From an uncultured Lachnospiraceae bacterium (GTDB lineage: Bacteria > Bacillota > Clostridia > Lachnospirales > Lachnospiraceae): 34,625 nt of DNA. The stretch lies in assembly GCA_947566705.1 (NCBI GenBank), contig CANOLA010000030.1, forward strand, positions 1 through 34,625, in the 5' to 3' direction. A program made the position numbers and the translations under genes. Below are positions 1 through 8,859 of the stretch, one piece after another. The notes below the pieces were generated by a model. It did not search any database. It worked only from the letters and a program-made list of their open reading frames with translations, and had not been told where the DNA came from. Numbering within the stretch: position 1 is the first letter of the stretch; each line of letters opens with the position of its first letter.

Positions 1-469
1 GAAGCCGTTCGACAACAGTATTATACTGGACCGCATCAAAACCGTATTAAAACGCAAAAATACAAAGGAAATAAGAAAAGTATTTGAAATTGACCGTAGT
101 GAACCGGACTCTCTGAAAACGCTGGAAGAGGATGTTACAGAGATCATTCATGAAGTGGGGGTTCCTGCCCATATTAAGGGATACCAGTACTTACGGGAAG
201 CGATTATTATGTCGGTGAATAATATGGATATGTTAAATTCCATAACAAAGATACTGTATCCGGGGATTGCCAAAAAATTCCAGACAACGCCAAGCAGGGT
301 GGAACGAGCCATTCGCCATGCGATTGAAGTGGCATGGAGCAGGGGCAAGATGGATACACTGGATGATTTGTTTGGCTATACCATAAGTAATGGCAAAGGA
401 AAACCAACCAATTCAGAGTTTATCGCTTTAATAACAGACAAGATACGTTTACAGATGAAGAATAAATAG
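1..469 (+). CDS. spo0A: Sporulation master regulator Spo0A, C-terminal part (5' end outside window)
   Basis: The open frame runs from the left edge (first full codon at base 2) to TAG at 467-469, giving about 155 residues. It starts with the end of a response-regulator receiver domain (KPFD, the conserved lysine-proline region) and continues through a linker into the Spo0A DNA-binding domain. The strings [37 protein letters not shown] and [17 protein letters not shown] are close to textbook Spo0A. Spo0A is the phosphorelay-controlled transcription factor that commits Firmicutes to sporulation by binding 0A boxes. An internal ATG at 155 is not the real start, because the homology extends upstream of it. 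The stop codon overlaps the ribosome binding site of glgA, so the two genes are probably co-transcribed. The phosphorylated aspartate and the promoter lie outside the window. Confidence 0.96.
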   Translation, partial: KPFDNSIILDRIKTVLKRKNTKEIRKVFEIDRSEPDSLKTLEEDVTEIIHEVGVPAHIKGYQYLREAIIMSVNNMDMLNSITKILYPGIAKKFQTTPSRVERAIRHAIEVAWSRGKMDTLDDLFGYTISNGKGKPTNSEFIALITDKIRLQMKNK

Positions 470-480
470 GAGATAATTAT

Positions 481-1929
481 ATGAAGAAGATTCTGTTCGT
501 CTCATCAGAGGCAGTTCCGTATATTAAAACAGGAGGGCTGGCAGACGTTGCGGGTTCCCTGCCAAAGTATTTTGACAAGGAGAAGTATGATGTGCGGGTA
601 ATGATTCCCAAATATGCCTGCATGGATCCGGCATTTTTGCCGAAGCTCCATTTTGTCTGCCACTTTTATGTCAACTTAAACTGGCGTAAACAGTATGTTG
701 GAATTCTGGAAACGGAATATAAAGGAATCCATTATTATTTTGTGGATAATGAGTTCTATTTTGCAGGGTCATCTCCATATAACAATATCTATGAAGATGT
801 GGAGAAATTTGCCTATTTCTCCAAGGCGGCACTAAGAAGTCTGCCATATATAGATTTTGCACCGGATATTATTCACTGTCATGACTGGCAGACCGGACTG
901 TTACCGGTATTTTTAAGGACTTCATTTGGTGATGACAGTTTTTATGCCGGAATAAAAACTGTTTATTCTATTCATAATCTGCAGTTTCAGGGACGCTGGA
1001 AAATTCGGGAGGTCATGGACATTACAGGACTTCCGGAGCATATTTTTAATGCAGGCCAGCTGGAGTCATACGGAGAGGCAAACTACTTAAAGGGCGGTGT
1101 TGTTTATTCGGATTTTGTGACAACGGTAAGTCCAAGCTATGCCGGGGAAATTGCCACAGTGGAAGGCGGTGAAGGATTAGACGGACTGATGGCTGCAAAG
1201 CGGGGCAGTCTGTATGGCATTTTAAATGGAATCGATTATGAGGAGTATAATCCACAGACCGACCCGCACATCCATGCAAACTTTACAAAGAAAGATGCAC
1301 TGGTAGGCAAAAAAAGAAACAAAGCGACCCTGCAGAAAAAACTCGGGCTTCCGGTAAATGAGGATGCGCTGATGATAGGTATGGTTTCACGCATGACAAA
1401 CCAGAAGGGATTTGATCTGGTTGATTATGCACTGGACGAGCTGTTATCATCAATGGAAATACAGTTTGTAATACTCGGAACGGGGGATGAGAGGTATGAA
1501 AATACCCTGCGGAATTTTCAGGAACGCTATCCAAATAAACTTCGCGCACTGATTGGATATTCCGAAGGACAGGCGCACCAGATTTATGCTTCTTGTGATG
1601 CCTTTTTGATGCCTTCGCTTTTTGAACCGTGCGGTTTAAGCCAGATGATTTCCATGCGCTACGGTACACTGCCGATTGTGCGGGAAACAGGAGGGCTTAA
1701 AGATACGGTGCAACCGTATAATGAATATGAACATACCGGTACAGGTTTTTCGTTCCGTAATTATAACGCACATGAGATGATGAATATCATCCGTTATGCC
1801 TACAGCATTTTTACAGACCATAAATCAGAGTGGTATGCGATGATAGAGCGCGCCATGGCACAGAATTTTTCATGGAATACATCGGCACGCAAATATGAGG
1901 AACTTTATGACAGACTGACAGAAATGTAA
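481..1929 (+). CDS. glgA: Glycogen synthase (ADP-glucose type, GT5)
   Basis: The 482-residue product has the normal length for bacterial GlgA (about 475-490). It transfers glucose from ADP-glucose to the non-reducing end of alpha-1,4-glucan in the cytoplasm. The N-terminal KTGGLADV motif binds ADP-glucose. The C-terminal GT-B half carries GTGDERYE and the EPCGLSQMISMRYGTLPIVRETGGL region with the catalytic E and nucleotide-binding GGL. The start is fixed by an AGGAG 8-9 bases upstream, which overlaps the spo0A stop codon; the gap between the genes is 11 bases. No other glycogen gene (glgB, glgC, glgP) lies in the window. The position directly behind spo0A suggests, as inference, that glycogen synthesis can be transcribed with the sporulation regulator. 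Confidence 0.95.
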   Translation: MKKILFVSSEAVPYIKTGGLADVAGSLPKYFDKEKYDVRVMIPKYACMDPAFLPKLHFVCHFYVNLNWRKQYVGILETEYKGIHYYFVDNEFYFAGSSPYNNIYEDVEKFAYFSKAALRSLPYIDFAPDIIHCHDWQTGLLPVFLRTSFGDDSFYAGIKTVYSIHNLQFQGRWKIREVMDITGLPEHIFNAGQLESYGEANYLKGGVVYSDFVTTVSPSYAGEIATVEGGEGLDGLMAAKRGSLYGILNGIDYEEYNPQTDPHIHANFTKKDALVGKKRNKATLQKKLGLPVNEDALMIGMVSRMTNQKGFDLVDYALDELLSSMEIQFVILGTGDERYENTLRNFQERYPNKLRALIGYSEGQAHQIYASCDAFLMPSLFEPCGLSQMISMRYGTLPIVRETGGLKDTVQPYNEYEHTGTGFSFRNYNAHEMMNIIRYAYSIFTDHKSEWYAMIERAMAQNFSWNTSARKYEELYDRLTEM

Positions 1930-1945
1930 TTTCTATTAGTTATAT

Positions 1946-1965
1946 GCAGTCTGGTGTCAGACTGC
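1946..1965. terminator. Perfect 8-bp hairpin between convergent genes
   Basis: GCAGTCTG and CAGACTGC pair perfectly around a four-base GTGT loop, in the 53-base gap between the ends of glgA (plus) and the DUF5688-like gene (minus). A further weak pairing of flanking ATATGC with GCATAT could extend the stem. There is no clear T-run on either side, so it is a possible bidirectional or factor-assisted terminator rather than a classic intrinsic one. Confidence 0.45.
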
Positions 1966-1982
1966 CGCGGCATATGTCTGAT

Positions 1983-2852
1983 TCAGGAAGTGATTATCTG
2001 TGTTCTGCGGTTAAAGTAATATGCATGGTCAGAAAGAATTTCATCATCAGCAAGCTGTGATTCGTTGACCTCCCTTACCATTTGTGTGTATTTTTCAAGG
2101 GTAACGGAGTCAGCAGAATCGACCGGAATCAGAATTACCTCGTGGATACTGCTTGGAAGAATCACAAGGTTTTTGTGAAAAAGGTCTGCAGTCTGCTGCA
2201 GCATCTGTTCGTAGAGGATTACAGAAGCCCCATTGGTACGGTACTGGTTTGACATGACATACATCGGGAGTTTACAGATGTCATGGTGTTCTTTTAACAG
2301 TGTCTGCATCGGCAGAAATTCCGGTGGAAGAAGAAGTGGGGTATTTTTTCCTGCCACCCGGCGAAGTTCGTCAGTTGTTACATTCCACATGGAAAGATGG
2401 TGATTGTGAACCAGAATATTTGCCTGGTTGTTTTTGTCTGCATGAAGCATGCAGTAGAAAATAACAGCAAGATCCTGAAACCGGTAGTAAGGAACATCCT
2501 CTAAAAGCTCTTCGTTTTTTTTATAATTAACCAGACGCATGACAATTCGGGAAGATGCCCTCTGGTAATCGGTAAAGGCACTGGTGTCGAAATCTTCTGC
2601 TGGAAGATGGCTGAAATAGGCAGAAAGAATATCATCATAAATATCTTCCAGGCACACGCCCTCAAGATAACGGTGATAATAGGGCTGAAGATAGATGGTT
2701 GGCGACACGTTTAAATCCGGCTGCATAATAACCAGTCCATCGCAGCGCCTGCCATTGTTTTTCATAACTGGATGAATTTCCAGTTTCACATCTGCACTGA
2801 TGCGGCGTGTAAGCTGGGTTTTAATTGTTGTTAAAAATTCCTGATAGTTCAT
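1983..2852 (-). CDS. DUF5688-like protein of unknown function
   Basis: The product is 289 residues when started at the ATG whose CAT lies at 2850-2852. This start is chosen because an AAAAGGAGA ribosome binding site lies 4 bases in front of it; the upstream ATG at 2870 would overlap that site. The protein is soluble, with no signal peptide or membrane segment. The N-terminus (MNYQEFLTTIKTQL), the statement of basic and variable-length central repeats of short helices, and the phrase LLLPPEFLPMQ recall DUF5688, a family seen mainly in Lachnospiraceae, often in several copies per genome. Its function is unknown. It stands alone, convergent with glgA and downstream of the pot operon terminator, so it probably has its own promoter in 2853-2937. 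I could not identify a convincing one. Confidence 0.7.
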   Translation of the reverse strand: MNYQEFLTTIKTQLTRRISADVKLEIHPVMKNNGRRCDGLVIMQPDLNVSPTIYLQPYYHRYLEGVCLEDIYDDILSAYFSHLPAEDFDTSAFTDYQRASSRIVMRLVNYKKNEELLEDVPYYRFQDLAVIFYCMLHADKNNQANILVHNHHLSMWNVTTDELRRVAGKNTPLLLPPEFLPMQTLLKEHHDICKLPMYVMSNQYRTNGASVILYEQMLQQTADLFHKNLVILPSSIHEVILIPVDSADSVTLEKYTQMVREVNESQLADDEILSDHAYYFNRRTQIITS

Positions 2853-2937
2853 GCTTCTCCTTTTAAGCATGGAATACCCATTCTGTAAGATAACTACAGA
2901 CTGTTAAATATTTATTCGGGAAGATTTTCTGATAAAG

Positions 2938-2971
2938 AAGACCACGACGTATGGTTTTACGCCGTGGTCTT
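2938..2971 (-). terminator. Terminator of the potABCD operon
   Basis: A 14-bp stem (2938-2951 with 2958-2971) encloses a 6-base loop. The single imperfect position is an A:C mismatch read on the plus strand but a G:U wobble on the minus-strand RNA, which supports use in the minus direction. It lies 43 bases behind the potD stop and is followed on the minus strand by a short weak CTTTAT tract. Confidence 0.7.
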
Positions 2972-3014
2972 ACTTTAACACATTTTTAAATCGAAAAACA
3001 ATAGGACTTTGGTA

Positions 3015-4088
3015 CTAGTCTGCCAGAAGCTCCTGCCAGAGTTTACTGTAAAGGGCCGATTCTTCGTCAGAAAGAGCGGTGAATATTTCACAGCGTCTGA
3101 TGGTATCTGCGCTTGGATTAATCGCTTCATTGTTCTTAACGGCCTCATTTTGTTTTTCTACAACAGCTGTAATGGGAGAAGCATATTGTACATATTCAAA
3201 ATTCTTATCTGCAATGTCTTCACGGCAGAGAAAATTCAGAAACTGCAGGGCTGCTTTCTGGTCATTGCAGGATTTTGGGACAAACCATGAATCAATCCAG
3301 AGGTTGGAGCCTTCTTTCGGAACGGAATATCCAAGGTTGTCATTTTCCAGCATGGCAAGAGCTGCTTCACCTGAATAGCAGAGGGCTATGCTTGCTTCTT
3401 CACTAATCATGGAATCTGAAGTTTCATCCACATAATACGCATATACAATGCCGTCCTGTTTTTGTTTTTTCAGTCGCTCCAGCGCCTCTTTTAAATGCCC
3501 TTCATCCGTTTCATTCAGGGAATATCCAAGAGAAATGAGTGCAGGTGTAAAGCTGTCCCGTACAGAATTTTCCATGATGATTTCATCCTCGTAAGTCGGA
3601 TCCCAGAGACATTCCCAGGAGGAAACCACGTCCTGCTGTATGGTATCTTTTTTATACAGCAGTCCAAGGGTGCCATAGAAATATGGTACTGTGTAATTAT
3701 GGCTGCTGTCATAAGAGGAACTCATGTCAATAATGGAAGAATCCAGATTTTTATAATTATCCATTGCCTCAAAATCCATCTGCAGCACTTCACCTTCCTT
3801 AATCAGGCGTTCCACCATGTATTCTGAAGAGCAGATAATGTCATAGTCAATGGAGCCGGCTTTGTATTTGGTATACATTTCTTCAGGACTTTCATATTCC
3901 TCGTACTTGATTTTAATGCCTGTTTCTTTTTCAAACTGACGGATGACGGATTCATCCATATATTTCCCGTAATTTAATACGGTCAGGGATTTTACGTCTC
4001 CCCCGTTTTCAGATGAACCGTTCCCGCAGGCACTAAGAGAGCCTGCCATTGCAATGAGTAATAATACGGATACCATTCTTTTTTTCAT
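3015..4088 (-). CDS. potD: Spermidine/putrescine ABC transporter, substrate-binding lipoprotein
   Basis: The 357-residue product is an extracytoplasmic polyamine-binding protein that delivers its ligand to PotB/PotC. The N-terminus is a lipoprotein signal (MKKRMVSVLLLIAMAGSLSAC), with lipobox LSAC giving acylated Cys21. The mature part starts LTVLNYGKYMDESVIRQFEKETGIKI and has the PotD/PotF phrases YDIICSSEYMVERL and VPYFYGTLGLLY typical of this solute-binding fold. An AAGGAGAA site lies 8 bases before the ATG, and potC ends 17 bases upstream, so it is the last gene of the operon. Putrescine versus spermidine preference cannot be decided from sequence alone. Confidence 0.93.
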   Translation of the reverse strand: MKKRMVSVLLLIAMAGSLSACGNGSSENGGDVKSLTVLNYGKYMDESVIRQFEKETGIKIKYEEYESPEEMYTKYKAGSIDYDIICSSEYMVERLIKEGEVLQMDFEAMDNYKNLDSSIIDMSSSYDSSHNYTVPYFYGTLGLLYKKDTIQQDVVSSWECLWDPTYEDEIIMENSVRDSFTPALISLGYSLNETDEGHLKEALERLKKQKQDGIVYAYYVDETSDSMISEEASIALCYSGEAALAMLENDNLGYSVPKEGSNLWIDSWFVPKSCNDQKAALQFLNFLCREDIADKNFEYVQYASPITAVVEKQNEAVKNNEAINPSADTIRRCEIFTALSDEESALYSKLWQELLAD

Positions 4089-4105
4089 TTTAATATTCTC
4101 CTTAA

Positions 4106-4876
4106 TCAGTTTGGTTTTCTTCCGGGACGGACATTTCCAGCCAGAAGAATAAGCAGTACAGCAAAAAAGAGTATCGTTGAGAGTGCGTATAATTCCGGTT
4201 TTACGCCTTTACGCAGTTCAGTATAGAGCATGGTGGAAAGCGTGTTAACGCCAGCACCTTTGGTAAAATATGTGATGGAAAAATCATCCAGTGACATTGT
4301 AACTGCCATCATAAAACCGGAAAAAACAGCAGGACGGATTTCCGGCCAGGTAACTTTGTAAAAAGCGTATGAAGGGGATGCGCCCAGATCCAGCGCAGCC
4401 TCATAAGTACTGCGGTTTACTGCTTTTAGTTTTGGCAGTACATTTAAAATTACATAGGGGATGCTGAATGTAATATGCGCAATCAGCACGGTCACAAACC
4501 CAAGATCCATGAATTTTACAAACAGGAGCATCATGGATATGCCGGTGACAATATCAGCATTTAACATTGGAATGTTTGTTGCCCCCAGATAGACCGCCTG
4601 CCCTTTTTTTTTCATCGAGGCAATGCCAAACGCTGCCAGTGTTCCAATCAGCGTGGAAATGATGGCAGACAAAAAAGTAATCTGCAGGGTAGTCATAAAT
4701 GCGGACATAATGGCCTCATTCTGAAAACATCCCAGATACCACTGGAATGTAAAACCGCCCCATTTTACTTTTGTGCGGGAATTATTAAAGGACAATGCAA
4801 TCAGCACAATAATAGGCAGATAGAGGAAGGCAAAAATCAGAAACAGATAAAGCCTTGAAATACCTTTTTTTATCAT
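4106..4876 (-). CDS. potC: Spermidine/putrescine ABC transporter permease
   Basis: The 256-residue membrane protein has about six hydrophobic segments. Its EAA loop, YEAALDLGASPSYAFYKVTWPEI, is the coupling helix that contacts the ATPase. The N-terminal LYLFLIFAFLYLPIIVLIALSFNNSR and SLDDFSITYFTKGAGVNTLS are typical of PotC. The ATG overlaps the stop of potB by four bases (ATGA), implying translational coupling, and a strong GGAGG lies 10 bases upstream inside potB. It forms the heterodimeric channel with PotB. Confidence 0.93.
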   Translation of the reverse strand: MIKKGISRLYLFLIFAFLYLPIIVLIALSFNNSRTKVKWGGFTFQWYLGCFQNEAIMSAFMTTLQITFLSAIISTLIGTLAAFGIASMKKKGQAVYLGATNIPMLNADIVTGISMMLLFVKFMDLGFVTVLIAHITFSIPYVILNVLPKLKAVNRSTYEAALDLGASPSYAFYKVTWPEIRPAVFSGFMMAVTMSLDDFSITYFTKGAGVNTLSTMLYTELRKGVKPELYALSTILFFAVLLILLAGNVRPGRKPN

Positions 4877-5688
4877 TTTACCGGTTCCTCCTTGTCAAAT
4901 AAGTTTACAAGAGCCATACTTGCGATTACAAAAATCATCAGAACAAATGAAAGCCCGCTTCCGGCATTCCACTGCATACCCTGCATAAAATCCTGTTCTA
5001 TAACATTTCCGATTAAAAGCACCTGTCCGCCGCCGAGAACCTGTGAAATTGCAAAAGAAGTCAGCGATGGGACAAAAACCATGACAATTCCGCTGATAAT
5101 TCCGGATACTGTAAGCGGCAGAATAATCTTGAAAAAAATAGTAACATTGTTTGCACCAAGATCCTGTGCAGCTTCAATCCAGTCCTTCCGGATACGGGTC
5201 ATGGAATTATAAATCGGCAGAAGCATAAACGGAAGAAAATCATAAACCATTCCAAGCACCACAGCCACAGGGGTATTAATAATGCTTATTTCCGGCATTC
5301 CAATGCCTTCAAGCAGCGTATTAATTACACCGTTTTTGGATAAAAGCAGCTTCCATGCCAGAATACGGAGCATAAAATTCATCCACATCGGAAGCATAAA
5401 AATAAATACTACAAATCCCTGGTTCTTAAACTGTATCCGGCTTAAAATCATGGCAAGCGGATAGGAGAGAAGCAGGCAGATAATGGTACAGATAATTCCA
5501 AGCTGTAAAGAAAGACCGATTGCTTTCCGGTTGGTTTCCGAACCGATTGCAAAAATATATTCCAGAGTAAATATTCCGTCTGCGTTTGTAAATGCATAGT
5601 AAAGAATCATCAGTACAGGAAGGAGAATAAAGCCGACAATCCAGAGCAGATAAGGTCCTGCAAGGAACTGCTGTTTTAATTTACTCAT
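4873..5688 (-). CDS. potB: Spermidine/putrescine ABC transporter permease
   Basis: The 271-residue product, counted from the ATG whose CAT lies at 5686-5688, is an inner-membrane permease with six predicted hydrophobic segments. Its EAA loop is [25 protein letters not shown] codon immediately upstream could extend it by one residue, but ATG is preferred. The start lies inside potA (8-base overlap), and the stop overlaps potC, so the permease pair is translated in a coupled fashion. [16 protein letters not shown] near the end is a conserved PotB phrase. Confidence 0.93.
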   Translation of the reverse strand: MSKLKQQFLAGPYLLWIVGFILLPVLMILYYAFTNADGIFTLEYIFAIGSETNRKAIGLSLQLGIICTIICLLLSYPLAMILSRIQFKNQGFVVFIFMLPMWMNFMLRILAWKLLLSKNGVINTLLEGIGMPEISIINTPVAVVLGMVYDFLPFMLLPIYNSMTRIRKDWIEAAQDLGANNVTIFFKIILPLTVSGIISGIVMVFVPSLTSFAISQVLGGGQVLLIGNVIEQDFMQGMQWNAGSGLSFVLMIFVIASMALVNLFDKEEPVK

Positions 5689-6754
5689 CAATTTCTACCG
5701 CCCTTTCATCAGAAGATTCAGGTTTATGCATAATCTGGATATTGAACGGAATTACCTTTATTCCCACATGGGTGCCGACCGGAACATATTTTGTAGTATG
5801 TACCAGCCATTCATATCCGTTTGCCTGCACATCCAGTTCATAGTGGACACCTTTAAAGATTAAGGAGGTAACATCCCCTTCCATATATCCGTCAGCAGGC
5901 TCCACAAGCTCGACGTCTTCCGGACGGATTACCACATCCACAGGAGTGTTTTCACCAAAGCCTTCATCCACGCACGGCATCTTTACACCGAGAATCTCCA
6001 CAAGCCGGTCTGTTATCATAATACCGTCAATTATGTTGCTGTGACCGATAAAATCCGCAACAAAAGCATTTTCCGGTTCATTGTAAATATCCTCCGGGGT
6101 TCCGATCTGCTGGATATATCCCTGGTTCATGACAACAATAGTATCAGACATGGTAAGGGCTTCTTCCTGGTCATGTGTCACATAGACAAAAGTAATTCCC
6201 AGTTCTTCCTTAAGACGGATTAATTCATACTGCATGTTCTGCCTTAACTTAAGGTCAAGCGCCCCCAGGGGTTCATCCAGCAGAAGTACCTTTGGTTCAT
6301 TTACGATAGCACGCGCAATGGCAATGCGCTGCTGCTGACCACCCGAAAGGGAATGTACAGAACGCTTCTCATATCCGTCAAGATTCACTAACTTTAATGC
6401 ATATTTAATTTTATCATCAATATAACTTTTACTTTTTCTGCTTATTTTCAGACCAAATGCAATATTTTCAGCAATGGACATATGCGGAAAAAGAGAGTAT
6501 TTTTGAAATACAGTATTGAGTTTACGCTCATTTGCAGGAAGATAGGTAATGTCTTTTCCGTCAAAAAAAATCTGTCCTGAATCAGGTGTTTCAAATCCGC
6601 CCAGCATACGTAAAGTGGTGGTTTTTCCACAGCCGGAAGGACCAAGCAGCGTCAAAAATTCATTTTCCCTGATATAAAGGTTAAATTCATCCAGCACAGG
6701 AGTCTGTTCAAAGGATTTTGATATATCAATAAAATCAATTAAATGTTTGCTCAT
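5681..6754 (-). CDS. potA: Spermidine/putrescine ABC transporter, ATP-binding subunit
   Basis: The product is about 357 residues from the ATG whose CAT is at 6752-6754. I prefer this start because the family begins near [15 protein letters not shown], whereas the open frame extends 14 codons further up without a ribosome binding site. Walker A is GPSGCGKTT, the Q-loop lies in [11 protein letters not shown], the signature is [15 protein letters not shown], Walker B is [12 protein letters not shown], and the H-loop is VYVTHD. The C-terminal hundred residues form a TOBE-type regulatory domain. It energises polyamine import through PotBC. It is the first gene of potABCD and is transcribed from the promoter at 6802-6829. 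No dedicated regulator gene accompanies the operon. Confidence 0.95.
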   Translation of the reverse strand: MSKHLIDFIDISKSFEQTPVLDEFNLYIRENEFLTLLGPSGCGKTTTLRMLGGFETPDSGQIFFDGKDITYLPANERKLNTVFQKYSLFPHMSIAENIAFGLKISRKSKSYIDDKIKYALKLVNLDGYEKRSVHSLSGGQQQRIAIARAIVNEPKVLLLDEPLGALDLKLRQNMQYELIRLKEELGITFVYVTHDQEEALTMSDTIVVMNQGYIQQIGTPEDIYNEPENAFVADFIGHSNIIDGIMITDRLVEILGVKMPCVDEGFGENTPVDVVIRPEDVELVEPADGYMEGDVTSLIFKGVHYELDVQANGYEWLVHTTKYVPVGTHVGIKVIPFNIQIMHKPESSDERAVEIDE

Positions 6755-6801
6755 TTTCTTCTGCCCCATTTCGCTCATATAAATTGAAAGAAACAAATTT
6801 T

Positions 6802-6829
6802 ATTGTATAGGATTATGCCTGAATGTCAA
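6802..6829 (-). promoter_or_regulatory. Sigma-A promoter of potABCD
   Basis: On the minus strand TTGACA (6824-6829) is followed after 16 bases by TACAAT (6802-6807), about 48 bases before the potA ATG. The -35 is a perfect consensus, and the site is divergent from the tRNA promoter. Confidence 0.8.
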
Positions 6830-6856
6830 GCAATATCTGCTTTTTTATTTTTAGGG

Positions 6857-6885
6857 TTGATTTTGTTGTCCGGATTTGGTAATAT
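6857..6885 (+). promoter_or_regulatory. Sigma-A promoter of tRNA-Thr
   Basis: TTGATT (6857-6862), a 17-base spacer and TAATAT (6880-6885) lie 24 bases before the 5' end of the tRNA. It is divergent from the potA promoter, within the 154-base gap. Confidence 0.75.
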
Positions 6886-6908
6886 ACTTAGAGTGATAGC
6901 AGATATGT

Positions 6909-6981
6909 GCCAATATGGCTCAGTTGGTAGAGCGGCGCATTCGTAATGCGTAGGTCAGGGGTTCGAGTCCCCTTATTGGCT
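6909..6981 (+). tRNA. tRNA-Thr (anticodon CGU)
   Basis: A full cloverleaf can be folded. The acceptor stem is GCCAATA with TATTGGC, the D arm is GCTC-AGTTGGTA-GAGC, the anticodon stem-loop is GCGCA-TTCGTAA-TGCGT, a short variable loop follows, and the T arm is AGGGG-TTCGAGT-CCCCT. The anticodon CGT reads threonine codon ACG. The CCA end is not encoded. It stands alone, with its own promoter and terminator. Confidence 0.96.
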
Positions 6982-6994
6982 TTGTGACGAATGG

Positions 6995-7038
6995 AGCCTC
7001 GGTAGATTCAGGAGATGAATCCATCGGGGTTCTTTTTT
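6995..7038 (+). terminator. Intrinsic terminator of tRNA-Thr
   Basis: AGCCTCGGT pairs with ATCGGGGTT (with G:U wobbles that suit plus-strand RNA), an inner ATTC/GAAT stem follows, and six Ts at 7033-7038 close it. It begins 14 bases after the tRNA. Confidence 0.85.
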
Positions 7039-7069
7039 ACTGTACAGAAAAAAAGGAGGAATGTTCATT

Positions 7070-7663
7070 ATGAAAAAACAGGTTGTTATCGAAAAAGGTA
7101 TGATATTATCGGTGATATTTATTATTCTTGGTGCAGTGGTTTTTTTCTGGGGGTCTGATTTTGAGAAACGCCTGGAGAATCCTGTGGTGCTTAAGGATAT
7201 GACAGAACTGGACTGCAAAACCTTAAATTATGTGGACGGAGAGATAACCGCTTATCTGATGTCCTGGGAGTATGACACGGCGATGGAAGGAAATCAGAAT
7301 GACGGAACGCAGAAAACTACCGGCATAAGCGGAAATCATAATATTCTTCTGACAAATTATGATATTTATACAGTCCCTATCCAGAACGGAAAATATATCC
7401 GTGTGCTTGCCGGAAAAAAAGATACGAAGGATTCCCTGGAAAACTTTAATGCTGCAGTTCCGTTTCACGGACTCGTGATTAAATCCGGCAAGGCGCTTAA
7501 CAGCGAGTGGTACAGCAGAATCGATAAATTTAATTCTTCAGCTGTTCTTCCGGATTATATGATCATGGAATTTAACGGGGATAATCTGAAATCCATCAAA
7601 TATCTGGGACTTGTGATGGCGGGGCTTTCCCTGCTTTATATTATCACGAAGGTGGTTAAGTAA
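7070..7663 (+). CDS. Unknown protein with one N-terminal and one C-terminal membrane segment
   Basis: The product is 197 residues from ATG 7070. GGAGG at 7055-7059 sits 10 bases in front of it, whereas the ATG at 7061 would lie against that site. I do not recognise the family. A hydrophobic helix at about residues 9-29 (GMILSVIFIILGAVVFFWG) and another at about 178-194 flank a soluble middle region of roughly 145 residues. That region is rich in N, D and Y and probably lies outside the membrane. The topology resembles small membrane proteins that display one domain. The stop codon directly abuts the ATG of the HD-domain gene, so the two are one transcription unit. A function cannot be given. 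Confidence 0.75.
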   Translation: MKKQVVIEKGMILSVIFIILGAVVFFWGSDFEKRLENPVVLKDMTELDCKTLNYVDGEITAYLMSWEYDTAMEGNQNDGTQKTTGISGNHNILLTNYDIYTVPIQNGKYIRVLAGKKDTKDSLENFNAAVPFHGLVIKSGKALNSEWYSRIDKFNSSAVLPDYMIMEFNGDNLKSIKYLGLVMAGLSLLYIITKVVK

Positions 7664-8182
7664 ATGGAAGAGAACAGTTACAGTCAGAAACAGCTTGATG
7701 ACCTCTGCCGGTCAATGATAGTTTTTTTTGCCGGGGATCCTAAAAGAATCCAGCATTTTATGAAAGTACATAGTTTTGCGCGGATAATCGGTACTAAGGA
7801 AGGCATGGACCCGGTTTCCCTTAGTATACTTGAGGCTGCGGCATATACACATGATATTGGAATCCGCCCTGCAGAAGAAAAATACGGCAGGTGTGACGGT
7901 CGACTTCAGGAGCAGGAAGGACCGACGGTTGCCCAGAAAATACTTTCGGATATTGGCTTTGAAAATTATATGACGGAGCGGATCTGTTACCTGGTGGGAC
8001 ATCACCATACCTATGGGCATATAGAGGGACTGGATTACCAGATTCTGGTTGAGGCTGACTTTCTTGTGAATCTGTATGAGGATGAAGCCGGTGAAAAAGA
8101 GATTCTGGCTGCCTATCACAATATTTTCCGTACGGAAAGCGGCAGGGAAATCTGCAGGCGGATGTTTGTGATTCAGGAATAA
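7664..8182 (+). CDS. HD-domain phosphohydrolase-like protein
   Basis: The 172-residue soluble protein has the HD superfamily metal ligands in order: H in KVHSFARIIG, the HD pair in AAAYTHDIGI, H residues in VGHHHTYGHIEG, and D in LVEADFLVNL. HD proteins hydrolyse phosphomonoesters or phosphodiesters, often of nucleotides. The substrate cannot be told here. It follows the unknown membrane protein with no gap, and queH starts 17 bases later behind an AGGGATGAGG site, so the gene belongs to the same operon. All ligand positions appear intact, so an active enzyme is likely. Confidence 0.85.
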   Translation: MEENSYSQKQLDDLCRSMIVFFAGDPKRIQHFMKVHSFARIIGTKEGMDPVSLSILEAAAYTHDIGIRPAEEKYGRCDGRLQEQEGPTVAQKILSDIGFENYMTERICYLVGHHHTYGHIEGLDYQILVEADFLVNLYEDEAGEKEILAAYHNIFRTESGREICRRMFVIQE

Positions 8183-8199
8183 ACCAGGGATGAGGACTT

Positions 8200-8838
8200 A
8201 TGAACAGAATTAATTATGAACAGGTGATGGAAAACCTGATTCTTGCGAACTGCAGCGGGGACCAGGTGCCGCGGCTTCTTCTTCACAGCTGCTGCGCTCC
8301 CTGCAGTTCTTATTGTATCGAACGTCTGGCCGCACATTTTTATGTGACCGTCTTTTATTACAATCCCAATATTTATCCTCCGGAAGAATACCATATGCGT
8401 GCACATGAGCAGGAACGCTTTATCAAAGAGTTCCCTGCAAAGTATCCGCTGTCTTTCGTGGAAGGAAGCTATGATACCGAAAAGTTTTACGGGCTTGTGA
8501 AGGGGATGGAGCATCTTCCGGAGGGGGACAGGCGCTGTTTTGCCTGTTATGAGATGCGTCTGCGGGAGACTGCCGAATATGCAGACAGCCACGGATATGA
8601 TTTCTTTACGACCACCTTATCCATCAGTCCGTTAAAAAATGCGCAGAAGCTGAATGAAATAGGAAAGAAGCTGGAGCAGGAATACCGTCCGGCGTATCTG
8701 TATTCCGACTTCAAAAAGAAAAACGGATACAAACGGTCAACAGAGATTTCAAAAGAATACAATATGTACCGCCAGTATTACTGTGGGTGCATTTATTCTA
8801 AAAAAGAGCGGGATGCACAGATTGCATGCAAACAATGA
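8200..8838 (+). CDS. queH: Epoxyqueuosine reductase QueH
   Basis: The 212-residue product belongs to the former DUF208 family, the non-cobalamin enzyme that converts epoxyqueuosine in tRNA to queuosine, the last step of queuosine synthesis. The cysteine pattern fits: HSCCAPCSSY near the N-terminus, RRCFACYEMRL in the middle and YCGCIYS near the C-terminus. These include the ligands of a [4Fe-4S] cluster and a second iron site in characterised QueH. The next gene, argH, begins after 21 bases. No other queuosine gene (queA, tgt, queT) is in the window. The fit is strong and the length is normal. Confidence 0.93.
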   Translation: MNRINYEQVMENLILANCSGDQVPRLLLHSCCAPCSSYCIERLAAHFYVTVFYYNPNIYPPEEYHMRAHEQERFIKEFPAKYPLSFVEGSYDTEKFYGLVKGMEHLPEGDRRCFACYEMRLRETAEYADSHGYDFFTTTLSISPLKNAQKLNEIGKKLEQEYRPAYLYSDFKKKNGYKRSTEISKEYNMYRQYYCGCIYSKKERDAQIACKQ

Positions 8839-8859
8839 TTGAAAGAGAGGAACTTACTT

